This document shows, piece by piece, positions 23,445 to 33,480 of a stretch of 33,480 bases of DNA (its first letter is position 1; the number at the start of each line of letters is the position of its first letter). The position numbers were made by a program, and so were the translations under genes. The notes under the pieces were generated by a model that saw only the letters and a program-made list of their open reading frames with translations, was not told where the DNA came from and ran no database searches. Source of the DNA: Methanosarcina spelaei (lineage in GTDB: Archaea; Halobacteriota; Methanosarcinia; Methanosarcinales; Methanosarcinaceae); the NCBI RefSeq assembly GCF_002287235.1, contig NZ_LMVP01000346.1, positions 1 to 33,480 of the forward strand. Direction: 5' to 3'.

Positions 23445-26309
23445 TCAATCTTCTTCAATATCTTTTTCGTCTTCGTCCTCTTCTTCTGCTTCATCATCTT
23501 CTTTTGCTTCATCATCTTCTAATTCTTCGGTTTCTTCGTCTTCGTCGATAATTTCAAAGTCTTCTGATTCGGCAAACTCATCGAGTTCCTCACCTTCGTC
23601 CTCTGAAACCTCGGCTCCTTCTCCGGCTCCAATTGTTTCTACGGCTTCTTTACCTTCGAAGGCTGTAAGTTTCAGGTTCTGTTCAGCTTTTCCGTTTTCG
23701 ATCCTGGCTATACCTGCAACTATGTCGCCAGGTTTCATATTCATGATTCTTACACCCTGAGTGTTTCTGCCCTGGATCGAGATATCTTTCGCAGGGATGC
23801 GGATAATAATACCATCGGCACTGGTGAAGATAAGTTCATCGTCATCGGCTACGGATCTGACTCTTGAGACAGGGCCGTTCCTCTCGTTGGTAATGATTGT
23901 TATCACGCCTTTTCCGCCACGGCGGTGCGCAGGGTACTGAGAGTACTCTGTTCTCTTGCCAAAGCCGTTTTCGGTAACGGTCAGGAGGGTTGTGGTCTCG
24001 TCAACAATGTCCATACTGACAACTTCATCATCCGGGCCGTCAAGGGTCATACCACGGACACCCCTTGCGGTTCTGCCCATGTGGCGGACGTCTTTCTCAG
24101 GGAAGCGGATAGCTTTGCCTTTCTTTGAAACCATCAGGACTTCTTTTTTGCCGTCTGTAAGGAGAACTCTTACAAGCTCGTCATCCTTATCCAGGGTGAC
24201 TGCAATTATGCCTGCTTTCCTCGGATTTTTGAATTCCGAGAGAGGAGTCTTTTTGATCGTTCCTGCCCTTGTTGCCATAAGCAGGTAGTGGTTTTCGTCA
24301 AATTCCTTGACCGGGATCATGGCATTAATTGTTTCGCCTTCCTGAAGCTCCAGAAGGTTTACTATGGCTTTACCTCTGGATTGCCGGGAGCCTTCAGGGA
24401 TCTCATAGACTTTTTCCCAGTAGAGCCTGCCAAGGTTTGTGAAGAAAAGGATATAGTTATGGGTTGAGGAAATGAAGAGATTTTCCACGAAGTCTTCCTC
24501 CTTCATCTCCATACCGATTATACCCCTGCCTCCACGGCGCTGCATGGTGTAAGTCGTGAGCGGGATGCGTTTTATGTAGCCTCCATTAGTAATCGTGACA
24601 ACAACTTCCTCTTCGTGAATCAGATCCTCTTCTCTGACATCAGAAGCCGCCTGCACGATTTTTGTCCTGCGGGCATCCCCATATTTTTCCTTGAGCTCCA
24701 GAAGTTCATTCCTGATTATCTCGTACTTGAGCTCATCGCTCTCAAGGATCTTATTAAGTTCCTCGATCAGCTTTACAAGGCCTTCCAGCTCTTCAAGAAT
24801 CTTCTGGGTTTCAAGCCCTGTCAGGCGCTGCAGGCGCATGTCAAGGATAGCCTTAGACTGGAGCTCGTCAAGGGCAAAATTCTCCATCAATCCTTGCTTG
24901 GCTTCATCAGCATTTGCTGAGCCCTTTATCAGAGCGACTACCTCGTCTATTTTATCCAGGGCAATCCTGAGCCCTTCAAGGATATGGGCTCTATCCTCGC
25001 TCTTCTTGAGGTCATAAAGCGTCCGCTTCTGGATAATTTCCATCCTGTATTCCAGGTAGATCTCAAGAAGCTCCTTCAGGTTGAGCTCTTTTGTTTTTCC
25101 GTTCACAAGGGCCAGGTTGATTATCCCAAAGCTTGTCTCCATTTGCGTGTGCTTGTAGAGCTGGTTTAAAATAACTTTAGGGTTCGTGCCCCGGGAAAGC
25201 TCGATAACAACCCTGATTCCATCCCTGTCTGACTCGTCCCGAAGATCGGAAATTCCGACAATTATCTTTTCCCTGGCGAGCTGGGCAATGTTTTCAATCA
25301 TTCGGGCTTTATTCACCTGATAGGGAAGTTCTGTTACGATAATCTGCTGCCTGTCCTTCTTTAACTCCTGGATTTCGGCAACTGCCCGGATCTTTACAGG
25401 GCCCCTTCCGGTCATATACGCAGACTTTATGCCTGCTGTCCCAAGGATATGGGCGCCTGTCGGAAAATCAGGACCCTTGATTACAGTCATGAGTTCCGGA
25501 ACTGTCGTCTCCGGATTTTCGATAAGCATGAGGGTCCCGTCAATTACCTCGCCTATGTTATGGGGGGCCATGTTTGTTGCCATTCCCACTGCAATACCTT
25601 GGGACCCGTTGATCAGAAGGTTCGGAAGTTTTGCAGGGAGGACTTCGGGCTCTTCCATTGACCCGTCATAATTTGGCATGAAGGGAACAGTTTCCTTCTC
25701 GATGTCTGCCAGCATCTCCTCTGAGATTCTGTCCATGCGGACTTCGGTGTAACGCATGGCAGCAGCCGAATCTCCATCAATCGACCCGAAATTTCCCTGT
25801 CCGTCAATTAAAGGATAACGAAGTGAGAAAGTCTGGACCATACGCACAATACTGTCATAAACGGCAGTGTCTCCGTGCGGATGGTATTTACCAAGCACAT
25901 CTCCCACAACACGGGCTGACTTCTTGTAGGCCTTGTCATGCGTAATCCCTGCTTCTTTCATTGCAAAAAGGATTCTACGGTGAACCGGTTTTAAGCCGTC
26001 CCGGGCATCTGGAAGTGCCCTTCCGACGATTACGCTCATTGCATAGTTGATGTAAGAGCGTTTCATCTCATTTTCGATAAGGACGGTAGTAACCCCACTC
26101 CTTTCTGGCTCCGGACCTTCATCCTCCGGCTCATCTGAAGCAGGATCAGACACGCTTAATTCCAGTTTTTTGCCCGGTTCTTCGTGTGTAAAGGCGGCTG
26201 AACCGTCCCCATTTTCCGGTTCTCCATCGTTCTCTTCGGGGATAAGGGTAGCCTGATAAGATTTTTTCAATTCATCTTCTGATTTATTCTCGTCTTCGTA
26301 TTTTGCCAT
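23445..26309 (-). CDS. gyrA: DNA gyrase subunit A
   Basis: The breakage-reunion subunit of gyrase introduces negative supercoils with GyrB. The active tyrosine is Tyr187 in AMRYTEVRM. The quinolone-region helix reads [12 protein letters not shown], with Thr148 and Asp152 at the E. coli Ser83/Asp87 positions. The GyrA-box QRRGGRG, the hallmark that separates gyrase from Topo IV, is present in [13 protein letters not shown], followed by a six-bladed pinwheel domain. Unusual are ~65-70 extra N-terminal residues, highly acidic ([21 protein letters not shown]), before the conserved start of the catalytic core, and a ~60-residue Glu/Asp tail. GAGGTGG upstream supports the start. It follows gyrB by 11 bp in one operon. 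Gyrase in Methanosarcinales is known to be of bacterial origin. Confidence 0.97.
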   Translation of the reverse strand: MAKYEDENKSEDELKKSYQATLIPEENDGEPENGDGSAAFTHEEPGKKLELSVSDPASDEPEDEGPEPERSGVTTVLIENEMKRSYINYAMSVIVGRALPDARDGLKPVHRRILFAMKEAGITHDKAYKKSARVVGDVLGKYHPHGDTAVYDSIVRMVQTFSLRYPLIDGQGNFGSIDGDSAAAMRYTEVRMDRISEEMLADIEKETVPFMPNYDGSMEEPEVLPAKLPNLLINGSQGIAVGMATNMAPHNIGEVIDGTLMLIENPETTVPELMTVIKGPDFPTGAHILGTAGIKSAYMTGRGPVKIRAVAEIQELKKDRQQIIVTELPYQVNKARMIENIAQLAREKIIVGISDLRDESDRDGIRVVIELSRGTNPKVILNQLYKHTQMETSFGIINLALVNGKTKELNLKELLEIYLEYRMEIIQKRTLYDLKKSEDRAHILEGLRIALDKIDEVVALIKGSANADEAKQGLMENFALDELQSKAILDMRLQRLTGLETQKILEELEGLVKLIEELNKILESDELKYEIIRNELLELKEKYGDARRTKIVQAASDVREEDLIHEEEVVVTITNGGYIKRIPLTTYTMQRRGGRGIIGMEMKEEDFVENLFISSTHNYILFFTNLGRLYWEKVYEIPEGSRQSRGKAIVNLLELQEGETINAMIPVKEFDENHYLLMATRAGTIKKTPLSEFKNPRKAGIIAVTLDKDDELVRVLLTDGKKEVLMVSKKGKAIRFPEKDVRHMGRTARGVRGMTLDGPDDEVVSMDIVDETTTLLTVTENGFGKRTEYSQYPAHRRGGKGVITIITNERNGPVSRVRSVADDDELIFTSADGIIIRIPAKDISIQGRNTQGVRIMNMKPGDIVAGIARIENGKAEQNLKLTAFEGKEAVETIGAGEGAEVSEDEGEELDEFAESEDFEIIDEDEETEELEDDEAKEDDEAEEEDEDEKDIEED

Positions 26310-26320
26310 TTTTAGCCACC

Positions 26321-28840
<2,520 letters not shown>

Positions 28841-28859
28841 AAACTTAACTAACAACTTT

Positions 28860-29162
28860 TGCTCAAAACTGTTGACCCGAAACCGTTGCGCCGGTTTATC
28901 ACGCCTATAGGGTTTGGGGATAAGGTTCCCAAATCCAAACCTTGCAAGAGGTTTTCGCTTAAGCTTTTTTTGAAAAAGCTTGCGAGCAAGCATTTTTAGA
29001 AAAAAGTTGGGACCACGCCCACTGGGTGACCCGAGAAGAAATTTGGGTAGATAAGCCCTCTGAACGAGTTGAAAATCAGTTTCTCTAGCCCATAATTCAG
29101 CCCTCTTGAGCGAAGCGTAGCGCAGCGAAAAGGGCACCGTGCTCCCGAAGCGGAACTCGGGC
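28860..29162. repeat. Palindrome-rich (REP-like) block downstream of top6A
   Basis: Higher-G+C intergenic DNA dense in hairpins: AAGCTTTTT/AAAAAGCTT at 28961-28981, GCTTGC/GCAAGC at 28978-28991 overlapping it, and CCCGA/TCGGG at 29144-29161. The stretch GAGCGAAGCGTAGCGCAGCG around 29108 and CCCGAAGCGGAACTCGGG resemble the block between pdxS and pdxT (4522-4619), which marks a dispersed repeat family. The 109-codon minus-strand frame through it is a by-product of the palindromes. It may act as the 3' end of the top6 transcript. Confidence 0.65.
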
Positions 29163-29180
29163 AATTCAGGTGTTTTTCTT

Positions 29181-30290
29181 TCAAAGCATTCCCATGTCTT
29201 TCAGCCGGTTCGGAAGATAAACCTCGGTTACGAAATCAAGGCCTTTGCCTGCAAAAGCCTGCTGTTCGGCCTTTTTCCCTATATCGAGCTGGAGCTGGAT
29301 TTGTTCTTTCCAGTAGTCGGATTCAAAACGCGGGTCGGAAAGTTCGCTTCGAAGTGCGTTTATATCCTGTTCAGTAAGCTTGTCGGTTGAGAGTTCGTAT
29401 TCGACTATATCCGAGGGCTGGAGACCAAGGAATTTGGCTGCTGGGGTTGCCATAAATTCCGAAAGATGAGCACTTTTTATAGCTCCGTAGGCAACTGAGG
29501 CATAGATCCTGTAAGACCACGGGTCACCGTCCGTAAAAACAGCTACAGGGATACCTAATTCCTCGTTCATACGTTTGATAATCCTTCGGGTTGACCGGGC
29601 AGGCTGGCCTTTCAGGTGAACAAGGATTGCATTGTAGGCTTCATCAAATCCGTTTTCCATCAAACGTGCGTACATACCACCGGTTTCTATGGCAATAATC
29701 ATGCTCGCATCATGGGCTTTGAATTCTATATTTTCCACATTAAAGGGGATCTGGTATCCTCCTTCCCCGACGTCCTTCTGGCAGTGGATATTTCGTTCCC
29801 CGCGCTTTGTCTGCTCTGTAATTTCAAGAGGACCGAACATCGTAGCTCCGTCTTCTTCAGGGCGCATATGGAAATACTCTCTCTGAAGGGCTGTAAGGAG
29901 TTCAAGGTCTTCTATCAGGCGGTCGCTTTCAGCCTGTTCTTTGAATTTTGCAGCTTCCCAACCTTCCGAGATATAGTAAAGTTCTCGAAGCGTTGAGCCG
30001 CGGTTATGGGCCAGATGCTCTTTTATAAGGAAGTCTGTCGCGTAAGTGGTCTTAAGGAGCTGAAATGCCCCTTATACGGTTTATGCGCTCCAATCGCTTT
30101 CTCTGTCCCCGTAGACCCAGACATCGCTCTCATCGGAATATTCTATGTTTGCCTTTGTCCGGCTTGGAAGACTTACACTTGGAACAACCTCATTTTCGAA
30201 CTGGTTGTAAATCTTCTCTGCAAGCTCAAGCAGCTTTTCCCTTGCAAGAGCATCTCCTTGGATTGTTTTGCTATTTGTTTCTCTGGCCAT
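29181..30290 (-). pseudogene. top6A: DNA topoisomerase VI subunit A, interrupted by two in-frame TAA codons
   Basis: Topo VI subunit A (Spo11 homologue) cleaves DNA as an A2B2 enzyme with Top6B. From ATG 30290 (GGGGG RBS) the frame is 369 codons, a standard family length, with no indel. Codon 70 (30081-30083) and codon 73 (30072-30074) are both TAA, where relatives, as I remember them, have Lys in SAKTxKGAFQLL. Beyond the stops everything is conserved: the winged-helix domain with the catalytic Tyr105 region [10 protein letters not shown], then the TOPRIM domain with [12 protein letters not shown] and [10 protein letters not shown]. No ATG, GTG or TTG occurs in frame between the second stop and the catalytic Tyr; the first ATG is codon 142 (29867). 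A restarted product would lack the nucleophile. TAA is not the pyrrolysine codon. Decay, readthrough or sequence error are the options. Confidence 0.88.
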
Positions 30291-30291
30291 T

Positions 30292-32157
30292 TTATGCCCC
30301 CTTAAAGGCTTTTGCCCCGGTTACAAGCTCTTCTTCAAGCCCTTCCACAACAAGGTCAGGAAACTTTCCGAGTTCTTTGTCAGTTGCAGATTCTATCCTG
30401 TAACTGAGCACCTTTGAAGACCCGACTGCTGCGGAGATATCCCATACATAGTCGTAATCATTGCCCAGAGTCACAACTTTTGGTTCGGGCTTTGCTCCGA
30501 GGATTGTCCAGGGCAGCATCTCATGGACCCTGAAAGCATGTGCAGAGGTTCCAAAGTTCTTGACCTTTATTACAACATCTGCAGTTCCATCCTCGTTCCT
30601 CTTCACTTTTCTGTGTACGAGCAGGTTTCCCATAATCTTTGCAACAACAGGATTAATGTCAGGGACATCTTTTTCCAGGATATTCGCAACTTTTACAGCC
30701 ATCTTAGGGAGTACTTTTGTAATGATGATCTCTTTTTCTCTTCGCTTCTTGAGGTTGCTCTGCTTGCTCAGATAGTGCTTGAGCTTTCTTGCAACGTCTT
30801 TGATAGCAAGGTCAATCTCTTCCTTGATTACAGGAATGTCAGCAATAGCATCTTTTGATTCCGAAGTGAAAGGTACGTTAATGGAAGCAACGTGAATCAG
30901 GAGAATGGCCGGCCCTACAGGAACTCCCCCTCCCGGCTGGTTTAAACCGTATTGTTTCCATTTAATGTCCTCTACGGCATGCGTGGTCACACAGCCTCCC
31001 TGCTGGTAAAGCAAAGGCACACGGTTAGCAAAACGCATTATACTGATCTTTTCTTCTTTCGGAAGGTTTCCTCCGTAAGCGAGCCCCACTTCCACTACAA
31101 AAGGATTTCCGGAATATACTGCGGGTTTTCGGGTGCTTGTGGCAATAAAATCCACGTTCGTTTCTTTTTCAAGTCCCCTGTAGATCAGTTCTTCCCCTAT
31201 TGGGGAAAGGCAGTCTGTAGGAGGAGACATGATCTTTACTTTCTCAAAAGCCTCAATCAGTTTTCTTGCCTCATGGCGGCCAAGGGCATGAGGATCGATC
31301 TCAGGGTCAAGCCCTGAAGCTTTGCAGATTTCCTCGGCAGTTAACAGGCCTATTTTACAAAAAGAGTAGCGGAGAAATGGAGCAAGTTTCTGGCGCTCAG
31401 TGTAATGGAGCATTTTCATTAGAGTGCCAAGCTCTATACCTTCAGGATGAGGCAGGATTTCTTCGGCTGGCTTTGGCATTTTATCCGTGGCTCTTTCAAA
31501 AACCTCTTCATTGCCGTCAGGATCTATAAGGGTAACTCTTGCATGGGGATTCACAATTGCAGTTGCTTTGAGATACTCGTAAATTGACTGCCTTCTCCCT
31601 TTTACATAAGAAGCCTTCATTTCCAGCTCGATCTGAGTCCCGTGCGGACGGAACCAGTCCTTAATTTCATCTTTCAGGATATCAGGCTCATTCGTGCTGG
31701 TATTGATCATAAGCTCGTAATAATGAGCAGGTTGACCGGTGCCGGTTTTGGAGAGAATTTTCGTCTGCCTGCCCGCAGTCATCTGGGAGTATAGCACAGC
31801 TGCGGAAATCCCTATTCCCTGCTGTCCCCTGCTTTGCTTGAGGGCATGGAACCTTGAACCATAGAGAAGCTTTGCAAAAACCTTAGGAATTTGCTCTTTT
31901 ATAATTCCTGGCCCGTTGTCTTCTATAATAACAGTTACGTAGTCCTGTCCTGTTCTTTCAATCTGGACAAGAATATCGGGTAGAATTCCAGTTTCTTCGC
32001 AGGCGTCCAGGGCATTGTCAACAGCTTCTTTTACGGTTGTAATGAGGCTTCGGGGAGCCGAGTCAAAACCCAATATCTGCCTGTTTTTTTCAAAAAATTC
32101 TGCAACGCTTATTGACTTTTGATTTTTGGCAAGTTCTTCTGCAATAGGGATTTCCAT
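30292..32157 (-). CDS. top6B: DNA topoisomerase VI subunit B
   Basis: The ATPase subunit of topoisomerase VI, 621 residues, full length for Methanosarcina. The GHKL ATPase domain has [14 protein letters not shown] (Glu44, Asn48), IIEDNGPGI and [18 protein letters not shown] helix-two-turn-helix region ([21 protein letters not shown]) and the transducer domain with the switch lysine loop ([11 protein letters not shown] region) follow, then a C-terminal Ig-like extension ([14 protein letters not shown]) that the M. mazei enzyme also has. GAGGT lies 8-9 nt before the ATG. Its stop is separated from the top6A start by one base, so the two form an operon. The B gene shows no lesion even though its partner gene is interrupted. 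Confidence 0.97.
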   Translation of the reverse strand: MEIPIAEELAKNQKSISVAEFFEKNRQILGFDSAPRSLITTVKEAVDNALDACEETGILPDILVQIERTGQDYVTVIIEDNGPGIIKEQIPKVFAKLLYGSRFHALKQSRGQQGIGISAAVLYSQMTAGRQTKILSKTGTGQPAHYYELMINTSTNEPDILKDEIKDWFRPHGTQIELEMKASYVKGRRQSIYEYLKATAIVNPHARVTLIDPDGNEEVFERATDKMPKPAEEILPHPEGIELGTLMKMLHYTERQKLAPFLRYSFCKIGLLTAEEICKASGLDPEIDPHALGRHEARKLIEAFEKVKIMSPPTDCLSPIGEELIYRGLEKETNVDFIATSTRKPAVYSGNPFVVEVGLAYGGNLPKEEKISIMRFANRVPLLYQQGGCVTTHAVEDIKWKQYGLNQPGGGVPVGPAILLIHVASINVPFTSESKDAIADIPVIKEEIDLAIKDVARKLKHYLSKQSNLKKRREKEIIITKVLPKMAVKVANILEKDVPDINPVVAKIMGNLLVHRKVKRNEDGTADVVIKVKNFGTSAHAFRVHEMLPWTILGAKPEPKVVTLGNDYDYVWDISAAVGSSKVLSYRIESATDKELGKFPDLVVEGLEEELVTGAKAFKGA

Positions 32158-32681
32158 GAAAATTTACCTCAGATTGAAAAATCAATGTAAGTTTATACTG
32201 CTTTAAATATTCTTTTACACTATATCTAAAGCAGGAATTTTGCCTTAAAAGTAATGCAATTGTTATTTTTACTGTTTTAGCATTTTGCTATTCTAAAGCC
32301 TTGCGATTTTAGTATTTTACTTTTCCAATGTTTGCGATTTTAGTGTTTAATGTTATCTAATGCTAATTGTTTTAGTATCAAGAAATTCAAAGTTTTGATT
32401 CATCTGTTTTGCAAAATTCCGATTCTCAAAGAGGCAATGTGCCTATTTCTCTATAAAACCACAAATCTCAAAAATGTATTGGATCAAAATTCCATATCCG
32501 AAGATCTATTTTTTCCATATTACACAAAAACGTGACTTCAAATTTACAGCAAATTTGAGACACTGCCTTCAAAGAGCATTGACATATCATATTTTCCAGC
32601 TTCTCGATTTATTGTTATAGGAATAGGAATGAAGGCAGACTGCAATTATGCACCACTACTCCGTTAGCTACATAGCTCTCA
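32158..32681. other. Intergenic region upstream of top6B
   Basis: About 0.5 kb, AT-rich, holding the top6B promoter near 32160-32230. The phrase TTGCGATTTTAGTRTTT occurs twice (~32302 and ~32333) as a short direct repeat. A 61-codon plus-strand frame (32350-32535) has no ribosome binding site or family character. No RNA gene seen. Confidence 0.55.
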
Positions 32682-33092
32682 TTAATTTATCTGCATAAGG
32701 TTCTGCGTTTTAACTTCCCTTTTTTTCATGTAAAGAATGATCAAAAGTATTGTAATGTAACCTCCAGTTGTAATCACAGTCTTATTAATTTCTATGTTCA
32801 ACAAGGTTGCAATTATTATTACAATAAGCCATAGGAAAAAACCCAGTAGGTTACTTTTAAGACCTCTTATGTCTTCAGTTCTCTTTTTTTCGTCAATTAC
32901 TTTCCTTGAGACTATATAATGCCCAAGTATTATGAAGAAAACGATAAGACCAGTATTAACCCAAACAACTATTTGATTGGAAAAATGTAACACATCGATT
33001 ATCTGAAAAGACAATCTTAACAAAATAAAATTAAGTACGGCGCCTAACACTAATCCAAAAATCTCTTCAGGTTTGAGTTTTTGTACTTTCAC
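32682..33092 (-). CDS. Small four-helix membrane protein, function unknown
   Basis: This 136-residue protein starts with GTG (33092) preceded by GTGAT at ~6 nt. After a charged N-terminus (MKVQKLKPEE) it shows four hydrophobic helices: ~residues 12-32 (GLVLGAVLNFILLRLSF), ~40-62 (VVWVNTGLIVFFIILGHYIV), ~86-104 (LGFFLWLIVIIIATLLNI) and ~108-127 (TVITTGGYITILLIILYM). A polar, Lys/Arg/Glu-rich loop lies between helices 2 and 3 (SRKVIDEKKRTEDIRG). The tail is short and basic. I do not recognise the family. It appears monocistronic and shares direction with the topoisomerase genes, but is separated by 0.5 kb. Confidence 0.7.
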   Translation of the reverse strand: MKVQKLKPEEIFGLVLGAVLNFILLRLSFQIIDVLHFSNQIVVWVNTGLIVFFIILGHYIVSRKVIDEKKRTEDIRGLKSNLLGFFLWLIVIIIATLLNIEINKTVITTGGYITILLIILYMKKREVKTQNLMQIN

Positions 33093-33480
33093 AAAATATC
33101 ACATTTTAAATTAAATTTTCATAGTGATCATCTTACCTCAAATTAATTAAGAATTACATACATCTTAGATTTAAAGAGCGAGAGAAAATAATTCAAAATG
33201 TAAAAAGGCAAACTTATATAAATTCCGTCCTAGTATCGCATTATTGATGTACATTTATGACACAATTCCATAATCTAGTGATTTCTCTTATTGTTCTTTC
33301 CTCAAACCTACAATTTTCTCTGCTGACTACCTCAAAAAGCTGCAATAATCTTGAAAAACAAATTCTTTGGCATTTTTGCCAAAGAATCAGTTTATTCATT
33401 AGATATTTTTTTTGATTATTTTATCTAAAATCAATACGCTCCGCTACTTTCTAAAGTGAAACTTTTATCAAAATAGCTTA
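33093..33480. other. AT-rich intergenic region at the right edge
   Basis: The region carries the promoter of the small membrane protein gene (TATA-like TTATATAAATT near 33213) and the hairpin at 33362-33387. No coding frame of note enters from the right edge. Confidence 0.5.
33362..33387. terminator. Strong hairpin, possible terminator
   Basis: ATTCTTTGGCA, loop TTTT, TGCCAAAGAAT: an 11-bp perfect stem. A T-rich stretch with a run of eight or more T follows from about 33409. It could end a transcript coming from either side; archaeal termination depends mainly on the T run, so the role of the stem is uncertain. Confidence 0.5.

Noticed and set aside
23410-23760. Serine-rich plus-strand frame
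   Set aside because: It is the antisense reading of the Glu/Asp-rich C-terminal tail of GyrA (GAA/GAG and GAT read as TTC/CTC and ATC in the shifted frame). No independent signals.

Overview
The window looks like a chromosomal segment of a Methanosarcina-type methanogenic archaeon. The clues are the coenzyme M methyltransferase/corrinoid protein pair, DNA gyrase (gyrA/gyrB) and archaeal topoisomerase VI (top6A/top6B) next to each other, the two-subunit PLP synthase, archaeal TrmB-type regulation, ribosome binding sites of GAGGT/GGAG type, AT-rich long intergenic regions and many decayed genes and miniature repeats. The genus is an inference from remembered protein families; no search was run.

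Layout. 1-3.5 kb: the 3' end of a PKD-repeat surface protein, a short inverted-repeat element, the wreck of a CDGSH-type iron-sulfur protein gene, a 16-bp tandem repeat, a PPOX-family flavoprotein, a TrmB-type regulator, a small broken ORF and a SAM methyltransferase. 3.7-5.5 kb: pdxS and pdxT separated by three hairpins. 6.4-7.7 kb: a PAP2 membrane phosphatase whose 3' end runs into a higher-order tandem repeat. 8.1-10.5 kb: a two-gene operon of an MtaA/MtbA-type methyltransferase and an MtaC-type corrinoid protein, with a 24-bp palindrome in its leader and a ~290-bp inverted-repeat element upstream. 10.9-14.3 kb is a graveyard: a dienelactone hydrolase pseudogene, an IS630-type transposase pseudogene, microsatellites and one small secreted protein. 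14.4-16.6 kb: superoxide dismutase and a YdjM-type membrane protein.

16.7-22.4 kb is an AT-rich, probably acquired defence island: a 984-residue HD/Hsp90-like (GHKL) ATPase fusion, followed by an ABC-ATPase plus DUF4435 (TOPRIM-like) pair that matches the architecture of the PARIS anti-phage system (AriA/AriB). The same ~145-bp leader sequence lies directly upstream of both transcription units, which suggests that the three genes form one co-regulated module. A chagasin-type protease inhibitor follows.

23.4-32.2 kb holds all type II topoisomerase genes on the minus strand: gyrB-gyrA and top6B-top6A. GyrA carries an acidic N-terminal extension and an acidic tail. The most striking single observation is that top6A is interrupted by two in-frame TAA codons, three codons apart, at codons 70 and 73 of an otherwise intact 369-codon frame. 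No ATG, GTG or TTG lies between the stops and the catalytic tyrosine, so topoisomerase VI should be inactive unless the stops are read through or are sequence errors. The window ends with a small four-helix membrane protein and a strong hairpin.
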